Shown here piece by piece: positions 31,207 to 40,470 of a stretch of DNA of 64,000 nucleotides (the first letter of the stretch is position 1; each line of letters begins with the position of its first letter). This stretch comes from Bradyrhizobium diazoefficiens. Its GTDB lineage: Bacteria > Pseudomonadota > Alphaproteobacteria > Rhizobiales > Xanthobacteraceae. The stretch covers positions 2,198,501 through 2,262,500 of the forward strand of contig NZ_CP067102.1 in NCBI RefSeq assembly GCF_016616885.1, given 5' to 3'. The translations under genes and the position numbers were made by a program. Below the pieces are notes generated by a model. It saw only the letters and a list, made by a program, of their open reading frames with translations. It made no database searches and had not been told where the DNA came from.

Positions 31207-32313
31207 ATGACCCAGCGCCTGCTGCCCTCACTGACGCCGCTCGACACTGCGCTCGCCGTTTTGCTGCGCGGCGTCGGTCCGGTCGCGCCGGTCGAATTGC
31301 CGCTGGCTGAAGCGGCCCGGTGTATCGCCGCGGGGATGCCGTTGCTATCAGCCTATCCGCCGCGCAACATCGCCGCCGTCGATGGCTGGGCGTTGCGCGC
31401 CAACGATCTCGTCGGTGCGTCCTCCTATTCGCCGCTGCCTCTGACCGAGCTTCCCGCGTGGGTCGACGCCGGCGATGCGATGCCGGCAGGATGCGACTGC
31501 GTGCTCGATGCCGACGCGGTCGAGATGTCGGGCCCGCTCGCCCAGGTCCTGGCCGAGGGCGTTCCAGGGCAGGGCGTCGGGCGTGCCGGTGGCGACACCG
31601 CAGACCGCTCGCCCGCGGCCACAGCAGGACATCCCATCGATGCAACCGCTCTGTTGCTCGCGCGTGTCGCCGACGTCGAAAGGCTGAGCGTCAGGCGACC
31701 GCGGCTGCACATCGTCAACGTGCCGGGCGCAACCGCGACGATGCAGATGATCACCGACCACGCGCGCGCGGCAGGATTGGATGTGATCGTGCATCAAGCC
31801 GGCACACGCGATGCGGCGTCGATCGCGGAGGCGCTCGATGTCTCCGTCTGCGATCTGCTGCTGACGATCGGCGGCAGCGGCGTCGGTCGCGCGGATGCTG
31901 CGGTGACGGCGCTGGCTCAGCGCGGGGCCGAGCTCACCCATGGTCTTGCGCTCCAGCCCGGACGCACCGCAGCCGTCGGGCGGCTCGGAAAAGTTCCCGT
32001 CCTTGCTTTGCCCGGGGCGCCCGGTCCGGCGCTCGCAGTTTGGTTCGCGCTGGTGCTTCCGCTCATCGACACAATGTCGGGGCGGCAGCCGCGTCGCGCA
32101 GTGACCCTGCCGCTCGCGCGAAAAATCGCTTCCAACGTCGGCATTGCCGAGATTGCTCTGCTGGCCGAGGAACGTAAAGCGTGGATGCCGCTTGCAGTCG
32201 GTGAATGGCCGCTCCACGCCATCGCCCGTGCGGATGCGTGGTTGCTCATTCCCGCCAGCCATGAGGGATTTGCGGCAGGCGAGCCGGTCGATGCTTATAT
32301 GATGCGGGAATGA
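31207..32313 (+). CDS. MoeA-like molybdopterin biosynthesis protein, short form
   Basis: 368 residues, about 40 shorter than typical MoeA and diverged. Recognisable pieces are AAVDGWALRANDL, WVDAGDAMPAGCDCVLDADAV, LLTIGGSGVGRADAAVTALAQRGAELTHGLALQPGRTAAVG and VLALPGAPGPALAVWFAL. These match the MoeA substrate-binding and MPT-binding regions, but several canonical residues differ (for instance TGGVS is TIGGSG). It is followed by a MoeA-PBP fusion after one base, so they are translated together. Possibly a non-catalytic partner or a metal-specific variant. Confidence 0.8.
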   Translation: MTQRLLPSLTPLDTALAVLLRGVGPVAPVELPLAEAARCIAAGMPLLSAYPPRNIAAVDGWALRANDLVGASSYSPLPLTELPAWVDAGDAMPAGCDCVLDADAVEMSGPLAQVLAEGVPGQGVGRAGGDTADRSPAATAGHPIDATALLLARVADVERLSVRRPRLHIVNVPGATATMQMITDHARAAGLDVIVHQAGTRDAASIAEALDVSVCDLLLTIGGSGVGRADAAVTALAQRGAELTHGLALQPGRTAAVGRLGKVPVLALPGAPGPALAVWFALVLPLIDTMSGRQPRRAVTLPLARKIASNVGIAEIALLAEERKAWMPLAVGEWPLHAIARADAWLLIPASHEGFAAGEPVDAYMMRE

Positions 32314-32314
32314 T

Positions 32315-34276
32315 ATGGGTTCCGGCATGACGATGATCCCAAAAGCGCCAGATCGCAGCGCGCTCGAACAGGAGCAATTTCTTAAGGTCCTCTCGCGTGA
32401 GGAGGCGCTCGCGCGCTTCGAGGCGGCCCTGTTTCCGCGCGCGATCCCCAGCGAGCAGCGGAGGCTTGGCGATGCACTCGGCACAGCACTCGCCGAGGAC
32501 ATCACCGCACCGATCGACGTGCCGCCCTTCGACCGCTCCAATGTTGATGGTTTTGCCGTGCGCTCGGCGGATCTTTCCGCCGCTGGCGAAGGCGCACCCG
32601 CACTGCTCGCGCTGAACGGCGAGACCATTCATTGCGGCAGCGCGCCCAAGCTGCAAGTCGCAGTGGGGACCGCAACGCCAATCGCCACTGGCGGCCCGTT
32701 GCCGCGAGGCGCCGATGCTGTGGTCATGGTCGAGCACACCCAGCCGGCCGGGCCCGATGCGGTCGATGTTCGTCGCGCGGTCTCGCCGGGCCAATTCGTG
32801 TCCTATGCCGGATCCGACATCGCGCGCGGCGAGGCATTGCTGCGCGCCGGCACGATCATAGGCTCGCGTGAGACCGGCATGTTGGCGGCCTGTGGCATCG
32901 CCGAGGTGAAAGTTGCGCGGAAGCCGCGCGTCGCGGTGATCTCCACCGGCGACGAACTGGTGCAGCCCGGCGAGGCGCTTGCGCCTGCGGCGATCTTCGA
33001 CACCAACGGCGCCATCGTCGCAGCCGCGATCGACGAGAACGGCGGCGAGGCAGTCTTCCTCGGCGCCATTCCCGACGACGAAGCCAAGCTCGAAGCCGCC
33101 ATGCGCCAGGCGCTGATGGATGCCGACATGCTGGTGCTCTCCGGCGGCACATCGAAGGGGGCGGGCGATCTGTCCCATCGCATCATCGGCCGGCTCGGCC
33201 AGCCCGGCATCATCGCGCATGGCGTCGCGCTCAAGCCCGGCAAGCCGCTATGTCTCGCGGTGTGCGACGGCAAGCCGGTTGTGATCCTGCCGGGCTTTCC
33301 GACCTCGGCGATGTTCACCTTCCACGACATGATCGTGCCGGCGCTGCGCAAGATGGCCGGCCTGCCGCCGCGCTCCGATGCCAAGGTGAGCGCAACCGTG
33401 TCGGTGCGCATTGCTTCTGAGCTCGGCCGCACCGAATTCGTCATGGTCTCGCTGGTCGAGGGTAAGGACGGTTTGATCGCCTATCCTTCCGGCAAGGGCT
33501 CTGGCGCAATCACGTCCTTCGCGCAGGCCGACGGCTTTTTGCGCATCGAAGCGCTCGCTGACCAGATGCCGGCGGGGACCGAAGCCGAGGTCACTTTATT
33601 TACGCCGCATGTGCGGGTGCCTGATCTCGTCATCGTCGGCAGCCATTGCACCGGCCTCGATCTCGTCACCGCACCGCTCGTGCATGGCGGCCTAACCGTG
33701 CGATCGATCGCCGTCGGCAGCCTCGGCGGGCTTGCGGCAGCGAAACGCGGCGAATGCGATCTCGCGCCGATCCATCTGTTCGACGACAAGAGCGAGACCT
33801 ACAATACGCCTTATCTCGTCGAGGGGCTCGAACTCGTCCCGGGCTGGCGGCGGATGCAGGGCATCGTGTACCGCAAGGGCGACAAGCGCTTCGAGGGTCT
33901 TGGCGCGAAAGAGGCGGTTGCCGCCGCACTCGCCGACCCCGCCTGCATCATGGTCAACCGCAACCAGGGCGCTGGCACGCGCATCCTGATCGACCGGCTG
34001 CTCGGCGGCGCCCGTCCGGAAGGTTATTGGAACCAGCCGCGCTCGCACAATGCGGTTGCTGCGGCCGTCGCGCAGCACCGTGCCGACTGGGGCATGACCA
34101 TCGCGCCGGTCGCCCATGCGGTCGGCCTCGGTTTCATTCCGCTCGCGGAAGAGCATTATGACTTCGCCTTGGTGACGGCACGAAAGCAGCGGCCTGCCGT
34201 GCAGGCGTTTCTCGACGCACTCGGCTCGGACGAGGCCAGAGCGGCACTGGAGCGGGCGGGGTTCCGGCCCGCATAG
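32315..34276 (+). CDS. MoeA fused to a PBP-like (substrate-binding) domain
   Basis: 653 residues. The N-terminal 420 are a full MoeA: DVPPFDRSNVDGFAVRSADL, IATGGPLPRGADAVVMVEHTQ, VAVISTGDELVQPGE, LVLSGGTSKGAGDLSHRII, VILPGFPTSAMF. The C-terminal 215 are a PBP-like domain (DLVIVGSHCTGLDLVTAPLVHGGLTVRSIAVGSLGGLAAAKRGECDLAPIHLFDD, MVNRNQGAGTRILIDRLLGG, HRADWGMTIAPVAHAVGLGFIPL) related to the one in the HTH regulator at 29.0 kb. MoeA inserts molybdate or tungstate into adenylated molybdopterin; the fused domain may deliver or sense the oxyanion. Start 32315; Met at 32327 is an alternative. Confidence 0.9.
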   Translation: MGSGMTMIPKAPDRSALEQEQFLKVLSREEALARFEAALFPRAIPSEQRRLGDALGTALAEDITAPIDVPPFDRSNVDGFAVRSADLSAAGEGAPALLALNGETIHCGSAPKLQVAVGTATPIATGGPLPRGADAVVMVEHTQPAGPDAVDVRRAVSPGQFVSYAGSDIARGEALLRAGTIIGSRETGMLAACGIAEVKVARKPRVAVISTGDELVQPGEALAPAAIFDTNGAIVAAAIDENGGEAVFLGAIPDDEAKLEAAMRQALMDADMLVLSGGTSKGAGDLSHRIIGRLGQPGIIAHGVALKPGKPLCLAVCDGKPVVILPGFPTSAMFTFHDMIVPALRKMAGLPPRSDAKVSATVSVRIASELGRTEFVMVSLVEGKDGLIAYPSGKGSGAITSFAQADGFLRIEALADQMPAGTEAEVTLFTPHVRVPDLVIVGSHCTGLDLVTAPLVHGGLTVRSIAVGSLGGLAAAKRGECDLAPIHLFDDKSETYNTPYLVEGLELVPGWRRMQGIVYRKGDKRFEGLGAKEAVAAALADPACIMVNRNQGAGTRILIDRLLGGARPEGYWNQPRSHNAVAAAVAQHRADWGMTIAPVAHAVGLGFIPLAEEHYDFALVTARKQRPAVQAFLDALGSDEARAALERAGFRPA

Positions 34277-34324
34277 ACGACGACGTGGCATTCAAGCCGC
34301 GCGGAAAACAGGGTGGGGCACGCG

Positions 34325-34574
34325 ATGGCAAGGCCGCTTTCGGTTGCGATCGTCGGTGCCGGCATGGGCGGGCTTGCGACCGCTGTAGCGCTCAGGCGCA
34401 TCGGTGTCGACGTGATGGTCTACGAGCAGGCCTCCCAGTTCGCCCGCATCGGTGCGCAAGGTGCGGACCACGCGGGTGCAGGAGACCTCGCGTGCCAACA
34501 TCTGGCTGAAGGAGCGGACCGATACGAGCTGGGTTTACGGCTACGACGCCTGGTCGGTGCCGCTGGCGGCTTGA
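34325..34574 (+). pseudogene. FAD-dependent monooxygenase with central deletion
   Basis: Begins with an intact Rossmann FAD-binding start (MARPLSVAIVGAGMGGLATA, then VALRRIGVDVMVYEQASQFARIGA). After a frame change it reads VRTTRVQETSRANIWLKERT followed by DTSWVYGYDAWSVPLAA and a stop at 34572-34574. That is the C-terminal tail of salicylate/6-hydroxynicotinate-type flavin hydroxylases. Roughly 300 central codons are missing. Confidence 0.75.
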
Positions 34575-34580
34575 GCTTGA

Positions 34581-35216
34581 TTAAGCCGCGTCATCCAGCG
34601 CCGCGAGCCGCTCGGCCTCTACGATGTCATCGACCGTGTTCGCATTGAAGAACGGATCGAGCGGCTCGGCCGGCCACGTCACCGTCGCGAGCGGGTAGCG
34701 CGCGGTCCAGCGGTCGATCTTGCGGAGATCCTCGACCACCAACGCGTGACGCAGCTCGTTGCGCAAGGCGACGCGCCATAGGCCGATCACGGGGTGCGAC
34801 TGGTCGCCGGATGCGGCGACCCCGAGCTGCGCGTTCTCCCGTGCCCGCGCCTCATGCAGCCGCGCGACGAGATCGCGTGGCAGGAACGGGCAGTCGCCGG
34901 CGGCGCTGAGCACCCATTCGACCTCCGGCCGGTTCGTCGCGGTCCAGTCGAGCGCGGCCAAAATGCCGGCGAGCGGGCCGGGGAAGCCGGGCACGTCATC
35001 GGCGATGACCTGCAGGCCGAACGCGGCGAAGCGCGCGGGATCGCCGTTGGCATTGAGAATCAACCCGCTGCATTGGGGCGACAAGCGCGCGATCACGCGC
35101 TCCAGGATGGTGCGGCCCCCGATGGTGCGCATCGGTTTGTCGCCGCCACCCATGCGGCGTGCAAGGCCGCCGGCGAGCAGCACGCCTTGCGTGGGCGGAA
35201 TTTCAGTCGTCACCAC
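34581..35216 (-). CDS. mobA: Molybdenum cofactor guanylyltransferase MobA
   Basis: 211 residues. Transfers GMP to molybdopterin to make the bis-MGD form used by formate dehydrogenase. Motifs: [17 protein letters not shown] (nucleotide-binding loop), [55 protein letters not shown] and [10 protein letters not shown] near the C-terminus. It overlaps the end of fdhD by 14 bp, an operon of two steps acting on the same cofactor and enzyme. Confidence 0.95.
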   Translation of the reverse strand: MVTTEIPPTQGVLLAGGLARRMGGGDKPMRTIGGRTILERVIARLSPQCSGLILNANGDPARFAAFGLQVIADDVPGFPGPLAGILAALDWTATNRPEVEWVLSAAGDCPFLPRDLVARLHEARARENAQLGVAASGDQSHPVIGLWRVALRNELRHALVVEDLRKIDRWTARYPLATVTWPAEPLDPFFNANTVDDIVEAERLAALDDAA

Positions 35217-36093
35217 CTTCGCCCTTGCGCTTGTGTTTCGCCGATTCCTCTTCGACGTAGTCGAGGTTCTGGTCGTAGACGATCCGCTCCTCGCCGGCGA
35301 GCGCGATGAAGCGCTTGCCGCGCGTACGTCCGACTAGCGTCAGACCCACCTGCCTCGCGAGATCGACGCCCCAGGCGGTGAAGCCGGAGCGCGACACCAG
35401 GATCGGGATTCCCATCCGCACCGTCTTGATCACCATTTCCGAGGTGAGACGTCCGGTGGTGTAGAGGATCTTGTCGGAGGCATCGACGCCGTGGCGATAC
35501 ATCCAGCCCGCGATCTTGTCGACGGCGTTGTGGCGGCCGACGTCCTCGGTGTAGCAGAGCGGCTCGCCCTGTTTGCACAGCACGCAGCCGTGGATCGCGC
35601 CGGCCTCGAGATAGAGCGAGGGCATGGTGTTGATGGTCTGTGTCATCTGGTAGAGCCAGGAGGTGCGTAGCTCGGCCTTTGGCAACGCGACGCTCTCGAC
35701 TGCCTCGAGCAGGTCGCCGAAGGCGGTGCCCTGCGCGCAGCCCGAGGTTTGCGTGCGCTTCTTCAGCTTGGCCTCGAAATTGGTGTGGTGCTCGGTGCGT
35801 ACCACCACGACCTGGAGGTCGTCGTCGTATTCGACCTCGGTGACCGCGTCATTATATTTCAGCATGTTCTGGTTCAGCAGGTAGCCGAGTGCCAGGTATT
35901 CCGGATAGTCACCGATCGTCATCATGGTGACGATCTCCTGCGAGTTCAGGTAGAGCGTCAGCGGCCGCTCCATCGGCACCTTGATCTCGACCTTGGCGCC
36001 GGTCTGGTCGGTCCCGGTCACGCTCTGGGTCAGGCGCGGGTCGTCCGTGTCAGGGACGATCAGGGGCACCGGGGCTTTGTCGATCTTCATCAT
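35203..36093 (-). CDS. fdhD: Formate dehydrogenase accessory sulfurtransferase FdhD
   Basis: 296 residues. Passes sulfur from a cysteine desulfurase to the Mo/W-bis-MGD cofactor, needed for active formate dehydrogenase. Landmarks are the [20 protein letters not shown] stretch, [10 protein letters not shown], the sulfur-carrying CxxC loop ([13 protein letters not shown]), [48 protein letters not shown] and a Lys-rich tail. It is divergent from mobB and lies 5 kb from the fdhBA structural genes it serves. Confidence 0.95.
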   Translation of the reverse strand: MMKIDKAPVPLIVPDTDDPRLTQSVTGTDQTGAKVEIKVPMERPLTLYLNSQEIVTMMTIGDYPEYLALGYLLNQNMLKYNDAVTEVEYDDDLQVVVVRTEHHTNFEAKLKKRTQTSGCAQGTAFGDLLEAVESVALPKAELRTSWLYQMTQTINTMPSLYLEAGAIHGCVLCKQGEPLCYTEDVGRHNAVDKIAGWMYRHGVDASDKILYTTGRLTSEMVIKTVRMGIPILVSRSGFTAWGVDLARQVGLTLVGRTRGKRFIALAGEERIVYDQNLDYVEEESAKHKRKGEGGDD

Positions 36094-36166
36094 GGCCGCG
36101 ACGTTAGCATGACATTCGGGTCAAGCCGATATAAGCATACCGTGGAGAGAACGAAATGCCTCCGCT

Positions 36167-36247
36167 CGTCATTGCGAGCACAGCGAAACAATCCAGAATC
36201 TTTCCGCGGCGGCAGTCTGGATTTGCTTCGCTGTGCTCGCAATGACG
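36167..36247. repeat. Dispersed palindromic repeat element, second copy
   Basis: CGTCATTGCGAGCACAGCGA at the left and TCGCTGTGCTCGCAATGACG at the right are exact inverted arms enclosing CAATCCAGAATC and a related arm. It matches the family of the 9524-9612 element and sits between the divergent fdhD and mobB starts, so it may affect either 5' region. Confidence 0.8.
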
Positions 36248-36302
36248 GGGAGGGGACAGAGGTTCCATCAAGGACCAAGTCGCTCGCGGAGACGGAGCTG
36301 CA

Positions 36303-36830
36303 ATGAAAGTCATCGGCCTTGCAGGCTGGAGTGGGGCGGGCAAGACCACGCTGTTGACGCGGCTGATCCCGCATTTCAACGCGCAGGGCCTGCGCGTCTC
36401 CATCATCAAGCATGCGCATCACCAGTTCGACGTCGACGTGCCCGGCAAGGATTCCTGGCGCCATCGCGAAGCGGGGGCAGCCGAGGTGCTGGTGGCCTCT
36501 GCGAACCGCTGGGCCCTGATGCACGAATTGCGCGGCGCGGCCGAACCGCGGCTGCCGGAACTCCTGAGCAAGCTGTCCGCGGTCGATCTCGTCGTGGTCG
36601 AAGGTTTCAAGCGCGAGCCGCATCGCAAAATCGAGGTGCATCGCGCCGCCAACGACAAGCCGCTGCTGTTTCCCGACGATCCCGGCATTGTCGGGATCGC
36701 GACCGATACTACGGTTGAAACCCGGCTGCCGACCGTCCATCTCGATGATATCGAGGCTGCGGCGGCATTGCTGCTGCGGGCGGCGATGCCGGTCGAGGAA
36801 GTGGTTGCAAGAAGCGCGGCGACGCGCTGA
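36303..36830 (+). CDS. mobB: Molybdopterin-guanine dinucleotide biosynthesis protein MobB
   Basis: 175 residues. P-loop GTPase that assists MobA. Shows GLAGWSGAGKTTLLTRLIP, SIIKHAHHQFDVDVPGKDSWRHREAGAAEVLVAS, DLVVVEGFKREPHRKIEVHR and a switch-like DDPGIVGIATD. It is followed after 9 bp by moeA and then tusA-like, a plus-strand cofactor operon divergent from fdhD-mobA. Confidence 0.95.
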   Translation: MKVIGLAGWSGAGKTTLLTRLIPHFNAQGLRVSIIKHAHHQFDVDVPGKDSWRHREAGAAEVLVASANRWALMHELRGAAEPRLPELLSKLSAVDLVVVEGFKREPHRKIEVHRAANDKPLLFPDDPGIVGIATDTTVETRLPTVHLDDIEAAAALLLRAAMPVEEVVARSAATR

Positions 36831-36839
36831 CGAGGCACC

Positions 36840-38096
36840 ATGGCGCAACTGTCGGACGATTGTTTTGCCTTCGGCGGACCGATGATGTCGGTCGACGAAG
36901 CCGTTGGCCTGATCACGGCACGCGTCAGCGCGATTGCCGATCTCGAGACGGTCGCGCTGGTCGATGCCGACGGGCGCGTGCTGGCGCGCGATATCGCGGC
37001 GCCGCTGCCGTTGCCGCCTTTCACCAATTCCGCCGTCGATGGTTATGCCGTGGGCAATGCCGACCTTCCGCAAAAAGCGGAACAGGCATTCCCGCTCGAT
37101 GGCCGCATCCAGGCCGGCGGCTTGGCACAAGCACTGATCAAGCCCGGTCACACCGCGCGCATCTTCACGGGCGCGCCGATGCCGCCGGGGGCTGAGACCG
37201 TCTTCATGCAGGAAGACGTCCGCATCGATCAGGCCGGCAAGATCGTGCTGCCACCCGGGCTGAAGCGGGGTGCCAATGTTCGCCCGGCAGGCGAGGACAT
37301 TCCTGTTGGGCACGTCGCGTTACGCGCCGGCCAGCGGCTGCGGCCCCAGCACGTCGCGCTTGCCGCAGCCTTCGGTCTGACCCGGCTCGATGTCGTCAGG
37401 CGTATCCGTGTCGCCGTTTTCTCCACCGGCGATGAGCTGGCCTCGCCCGGCGAGCCGCGTGCGGCCTCGCAGCTGTTCGATTCCAACCGCTTCATGCTGA
37501 TGGCGATGCTGCGCCGTCTCGGCTGCGAGGTCTCGGATCTCGGCATTCTGCGTGACGAGCGCGCCTCGCTTGCCAGCGGATTGAAGCAGGTTGCAGGCCA
37601 TCACGATCTGATCCTCACCACAGGCGGTGTCTCGACCGGCGAGGAAGACCATGTCAAGGCGGCGGTCGAGAGCGTCGGCTCACTCGTGCTGTGGCGGATG
37701 GCGATCAAGCCGGGCCGGCCTGTGGCAATGGGCATCATCGGCGGTACGCCATTGATCGGGTTGCCCGGCAATCCCGTCGCGAGTTTCGTCACGTTCGTCC
37801 ATGTGGTGCGGCCAACCGTGCTGGCGCTCGCCGGAAGTCTGCCGGAACCGCTATTGCCGATCCCGCTGCGCGCGGCATTCACCTACAAGAAGAAGCTCGG
37901 CCGTCGCGAATATGTTCGGGCGTCCTTGCGGCGCGCAGCGGATGGCACGCTGGAGGCAGTCAAGTTTCCGCGCGAAGGCGCTGGACTCCTGTCGTCGTTG
38001 GTCGAGACCGATGGCCTCATTGAACTGGGCGAAGACATTACGGGTGTCGAACCGGGCGAGGGTGTAGGTTTCCTGTCCTATGCTGATCTGCTCTAA
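36840..38096 (+). CDS. moeA: Molybdopterin molybdenumtransferase MoeA
   Basis: 418 residues, normal length. Catalyses metal insertion into molybdopterin-AMP. Motifs: PFTNSAVDGYAV, IFTGAPMPPGAETVFMQED, RVAVFSTGDELASPGEPRAASQLFDSNRFMLMAMLRRLG, LTTGGVSTGEEDHVKAAVES, RPVAMGIIGGTPLIGLPGNPVASFVTF. This is the canonical copy of the three MoeA-family genes in the window and is coupled to mobB. Confidence 0.95.
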   Translation: MAQLSDDCFAFGGPMMSVDEAVGLITARVSAIADLETVALVDADGRVLARDIAAPLPLPPFTNSAVDGYAVGNADLPQKAEQAFPLDGRIQAGGLAQALIKPGHTARIFTGAPMPPGAETVFMQEDVRIDQAGKIVLPPGLKRGANVRPAGEDIPVGHVALRAGQRLRPQHVALAAAFGLTRLDVVRRIRVAVFSTGDELASPGEPRAASQLFDSNRFMLMAMLRRLGCEVSDLGILRDERASLASGLKQVAGHHDLILTTGGVSTGEEDHVKAAVESVGSLVLWRMAIKPGRPVAMGIIGGTPLIGLPGNPVASFVTFVHVVRPTVLALAGSLPEPLLPIPLRAAFTYKKKLGRREYVRASLRRAADGTLEAVKFPREGAGLLSSLVETDGLIELGEDITGVEPGEGVGFLSYADLL

Positions 38097-38140
38097 GCGG
38101 TTGCATTGACGTCCTCGACCCCTCCCGCCATGTTGCGCCG

Positions 38141-38404
38141 ATGACGAGAACGACGCTTGATCTCACCGGGCTGAAATGCCCATTGCCAGCTTTGAAAACG
38201 CGCAAGGCGTTGAAGCCATTGCAGCCGGGCGATCAGCTCGAGGTGCACTGCACCGATCCGCTGTCGGTGATTGACATTCCGAACCTGATCCGCGAGACGG
38301 GCGATACGGTGGAGATCACCGAGCGCAACGAGGCGCGCATCGTGTTCTTGATAGAAAAAACGAATGGCCCGATAGACGGCGTCAATGCTGCGCTGCGTTC
38401 TTGA
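38141..38404 (+). CDS. TusA/SirA-like sulfurtransferase
   Basis: 87 residues with the TusA signature LDLTGLKCPLPALKTRKALKPLQPGDQLEVHCTDPLSVIDIPNLIRETGD; the CPxP cysteine is the sulfur carrier. TusA-type proteins relay sulfur for tRNA thiolation or molybdopterin. In E. coli TusA influences FdhD-dependent sulfuration. Its place 44 bp after moeA points to cofactor sulfuration here, together with FdhD. Confidence 0.85.
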   Translation: MTRTTLDLTGLKCPLPALKTRKALKPLQPGDQLEVHCTDPLSVIDIPNLIRETGDTVEITERNEARIVFLIEKTNGPIDGVNAALRS

Positions 38405-38721
38405 GCGCGTTACCGCGCTGATACCGACCATTTATCTATCGACATCGATCACGGCTTCTGCCCCAATTGACTTTGTCCGTGCAGGCGCGGAGGTCGAGTC
38501 TTGTCTGCGATGCGCGGATCAGCGGGGCCACTTACGAAGCATGCAAATGGGATCGGGCATAGAGCCCCGATCGAGGGGTTAACTTTTCAGGCACGCGTGA
38601 CGATCCTGGTGCGTGTCGGGTGAATGTGCGGAGCAGCAGGGACAACAGCTGCACCGCAATGGGTTGAGGACAGGATGCTAGCGGCAGGCTGCTCAGAAGG
38701 GCGGACGCAGGGGAGGAATGC
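38405..38721. promoter_or_regulatory. Upstream region of the oxalate/formate transporter
   Basis: 317 bp without a gene. It contains the dyad at 38551-38572 and ends in GGGGAGGAATGC, a good ribosome site for the transporter ATG at 38722. Confidence 0.5.
38551..38572. promoter_or_regulatory. Inverted repeat upstream of OFA transporter
   Basis: GATCGGG-N8-CCCGATC, 7-bp perfect arms, 150 bp before the transporter start. Operator or leader hairpin candidate. Confidence 0.35.
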
Positions 38722-40377
38722 ATGACGACAATTGAGAGCGCTGGGAAACTTTCGGGCGCAGGCGCGGGAATTTTCGATCGCGAACACACGGTCGCCAAGG
38801 CTGGCTTCAACCGCTGGCTGGTGCCGCCGGCGGCACTCTGCATCCATCTGTGCATCGGCATGGCCTACGGTTTCTCGGTGTTCTGGCTGCCGCTCTCGCG
38901 TGCGATCGGCATCACGCAGAGCAAAGCGTGTCCGGACATGTCGCTGTGGCAGGAGCTGTTCACCACGACTTGCGACTGGAAGGTCGCGAGCCTGGGATGG
39001 ATGTACACGCTGTTCTTTGTCTTGCTCGGCGTCTCCGCCGCGATCTGGGGCGGCTGGCTCGAGCGCGCCGGTCCGCGGAAGGCCGGCGCCGTCGCCGCCT
39101 GCTGTTGGGGCGGTGGTCTTCTGATCGGTGCCTTCGGCGTCTACGTCCACCAGCTCTGGATCATGTGGCTCGGCGCCGGCGTGATCGGTGGCGTGGGACT
39201 TGGGCTCGGCTACATCTCGCCTGTGTCGACTTTGATCAAATGGTTTCCGGATCGCCGCGGCATGGCGACTGGCATGGCCATTATGGGATTTGGCGGCGGT
39301 GCCATGATTGGAGCGCCTCTGGCCAATCTCCTGATCAATTACTTCAAGACGCCCAATTCGGTCGGCGTCTGGGAGACCTTCGTCACGATGGGAGTGATCT
39401 ATTTCGTCTTCATGATGATCGGCGCTTTCGCCTATCGCGTGACGCCGGCCGGCTGGAAGCCCGATGGCTGGACGCCGCCGAGCGAGAAGAAGTCGATGAT
39501 CACCGAGCACCATGTCCATCTCGACAACGCGCACAAGACGCCGCAATTCTGGCTCATCTGGTGGGTGCTCTGCTTGAACGTCTCGGCGGGTATCGGCGTG
39601 ATCGGCATGGCCTCGCCCATGCTCCAGGAAATCTTCGCCGGCAAGCTTATCGGGCATCCGGAGTTGACCTTTGGCCAGCTCTCGGTTGAACAGAAAGCGG
39701 CGATCGCAGCGATCGCCGCGGGATTCGCCGGTCTGCTGTCATTGTTCAACATCGGCGGCAGGTTCTTCTGGGCGTCGATGTCGGACCACATGGGCCGCAA
39801 GAACACCTACTACACGTTCTTCCTCCTGGGCATCGCGCTCTACGCGCTGGCACCGACCTTCGCGGCGATGGGCTCGAAGCTGCTGTTCGTACTCGGCTTC
39901 GGAATCATCCTCTCGATGTATGGCGGCGGCTTCGCGACCGTGCCGGCCTATCTCGCCGACATGTTCGGGACTCAGTTCGTCGGCGCCATCCACGGCCGGC
40001 TGCTGACGGCATGGTCCACCGCGGGCATCATCGGTCCTGTCGTGGTCAACTACATCCGCGAGTTCCAGCTCGCGGCGGGCGTGCCGCGCGACCAGCTCTA
40101 CAACACCACCATGTACATTCTCTGTGCGATGCTGATCGCGGGCATCATCTGCAACTATCTGATCAAGCCGGTCGATTCAAAGTGGAACATGAGCGAGGAG
40201 GAGGTCGCCAGGCTCCAGGCGGCGAGCGCCAAAAGTGAAGCGGCGATCCAGCACGGCTCGTTCGGCATCGGCAAGGGCGGACTTGACGTATGGGCGGCCC
40301 TTTTCTGGGCCTTTGTCGGCGTTCCGCTTGCTTGGGGCGTATGGAAGACGCTTGAAAGCGCGGTGAAAATATTCTGA
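38722..40377 (+). CDS. OFA-family MFS transporter (oxalate/formate antiporter type)
   Basis: 551-residue, 12-TM major facilitator of the oxalate/formate antiporter family. Text such as RWLVPPAALCIHLCIGMAYGFSVFWLPLSRAIG, GVGLGLGYISPVSTLIKWFPDRRGMATGMAIMGFGGGAMIGAPL, FNIGGRFFWASMSDHMGRKNTYY and TAWSTAGIIGPVVVNYIRE is typical. A periplasmic loop insert (SKACPDMSLWQELFTTTCDWK) with two Cys is characteristic of the longer alphaproteobacterial form. Located just before fdhBA, it likely brings in formate or exchanges oxalate for formate that the dehydrogenase then oxidises. Which substrate it moves is not shown. Confidence 0.85.
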   Translation: MTTIESAGKLSGAGAGIFDREHTVAKAGFNRWLVPPAALCIHLCIGMAYGFSVFWLPLSRAIGITQSKACPDMSLWQELFTTTCDWKVASLGWMYTLFFVLLGVSAAIWGGWLERAGPRKAGAVAACCWGGGLLIGAFGVYVHQLWIMWLGAGVIGGVGLGLGYISPVSTLIKWFPDRRGMATGMAIMGFGGGAMIGAPLANLLINYFKTPNSVGVWETFVTMGVIYFVFMMIGAFAYRVTPAGWKPDGWTPPSEKKSMITEHHVHLDNAHKTPQFWLIWWVLCLNVSAGIGVIGMASPMLQEIFAGKLIGHPELTFGQLSVEQKAAIAAIAAGFAGLLSLFNIGGRFFWASMSDHMGRKNTYYTFFLLGIALYALAPTFAAMGSKLLFVLGFGIILSMYGGGFATVPAYLADMFGTQFVGAIHGRLLTAWSTAGIIGPVVVNYIREFQLAAGVPRDQLYNTTMYILCAMLIAGIICNYLIKPVDSKWNMSEEEVARLQAASAKSEAAIQHGSFGIGKGGLDVWAALFWAFVGVPLAWGVWKTLESAVKIF

Positions 40378-40470
40378 TCGCAAACCCACATCGCCGCAGG
40401 ACGCTATCGTTCAGCTTCCCGCGGCGTTTGCCTGCTAAAATGATCAAGACTAGGACTTAGGGGGACACTT

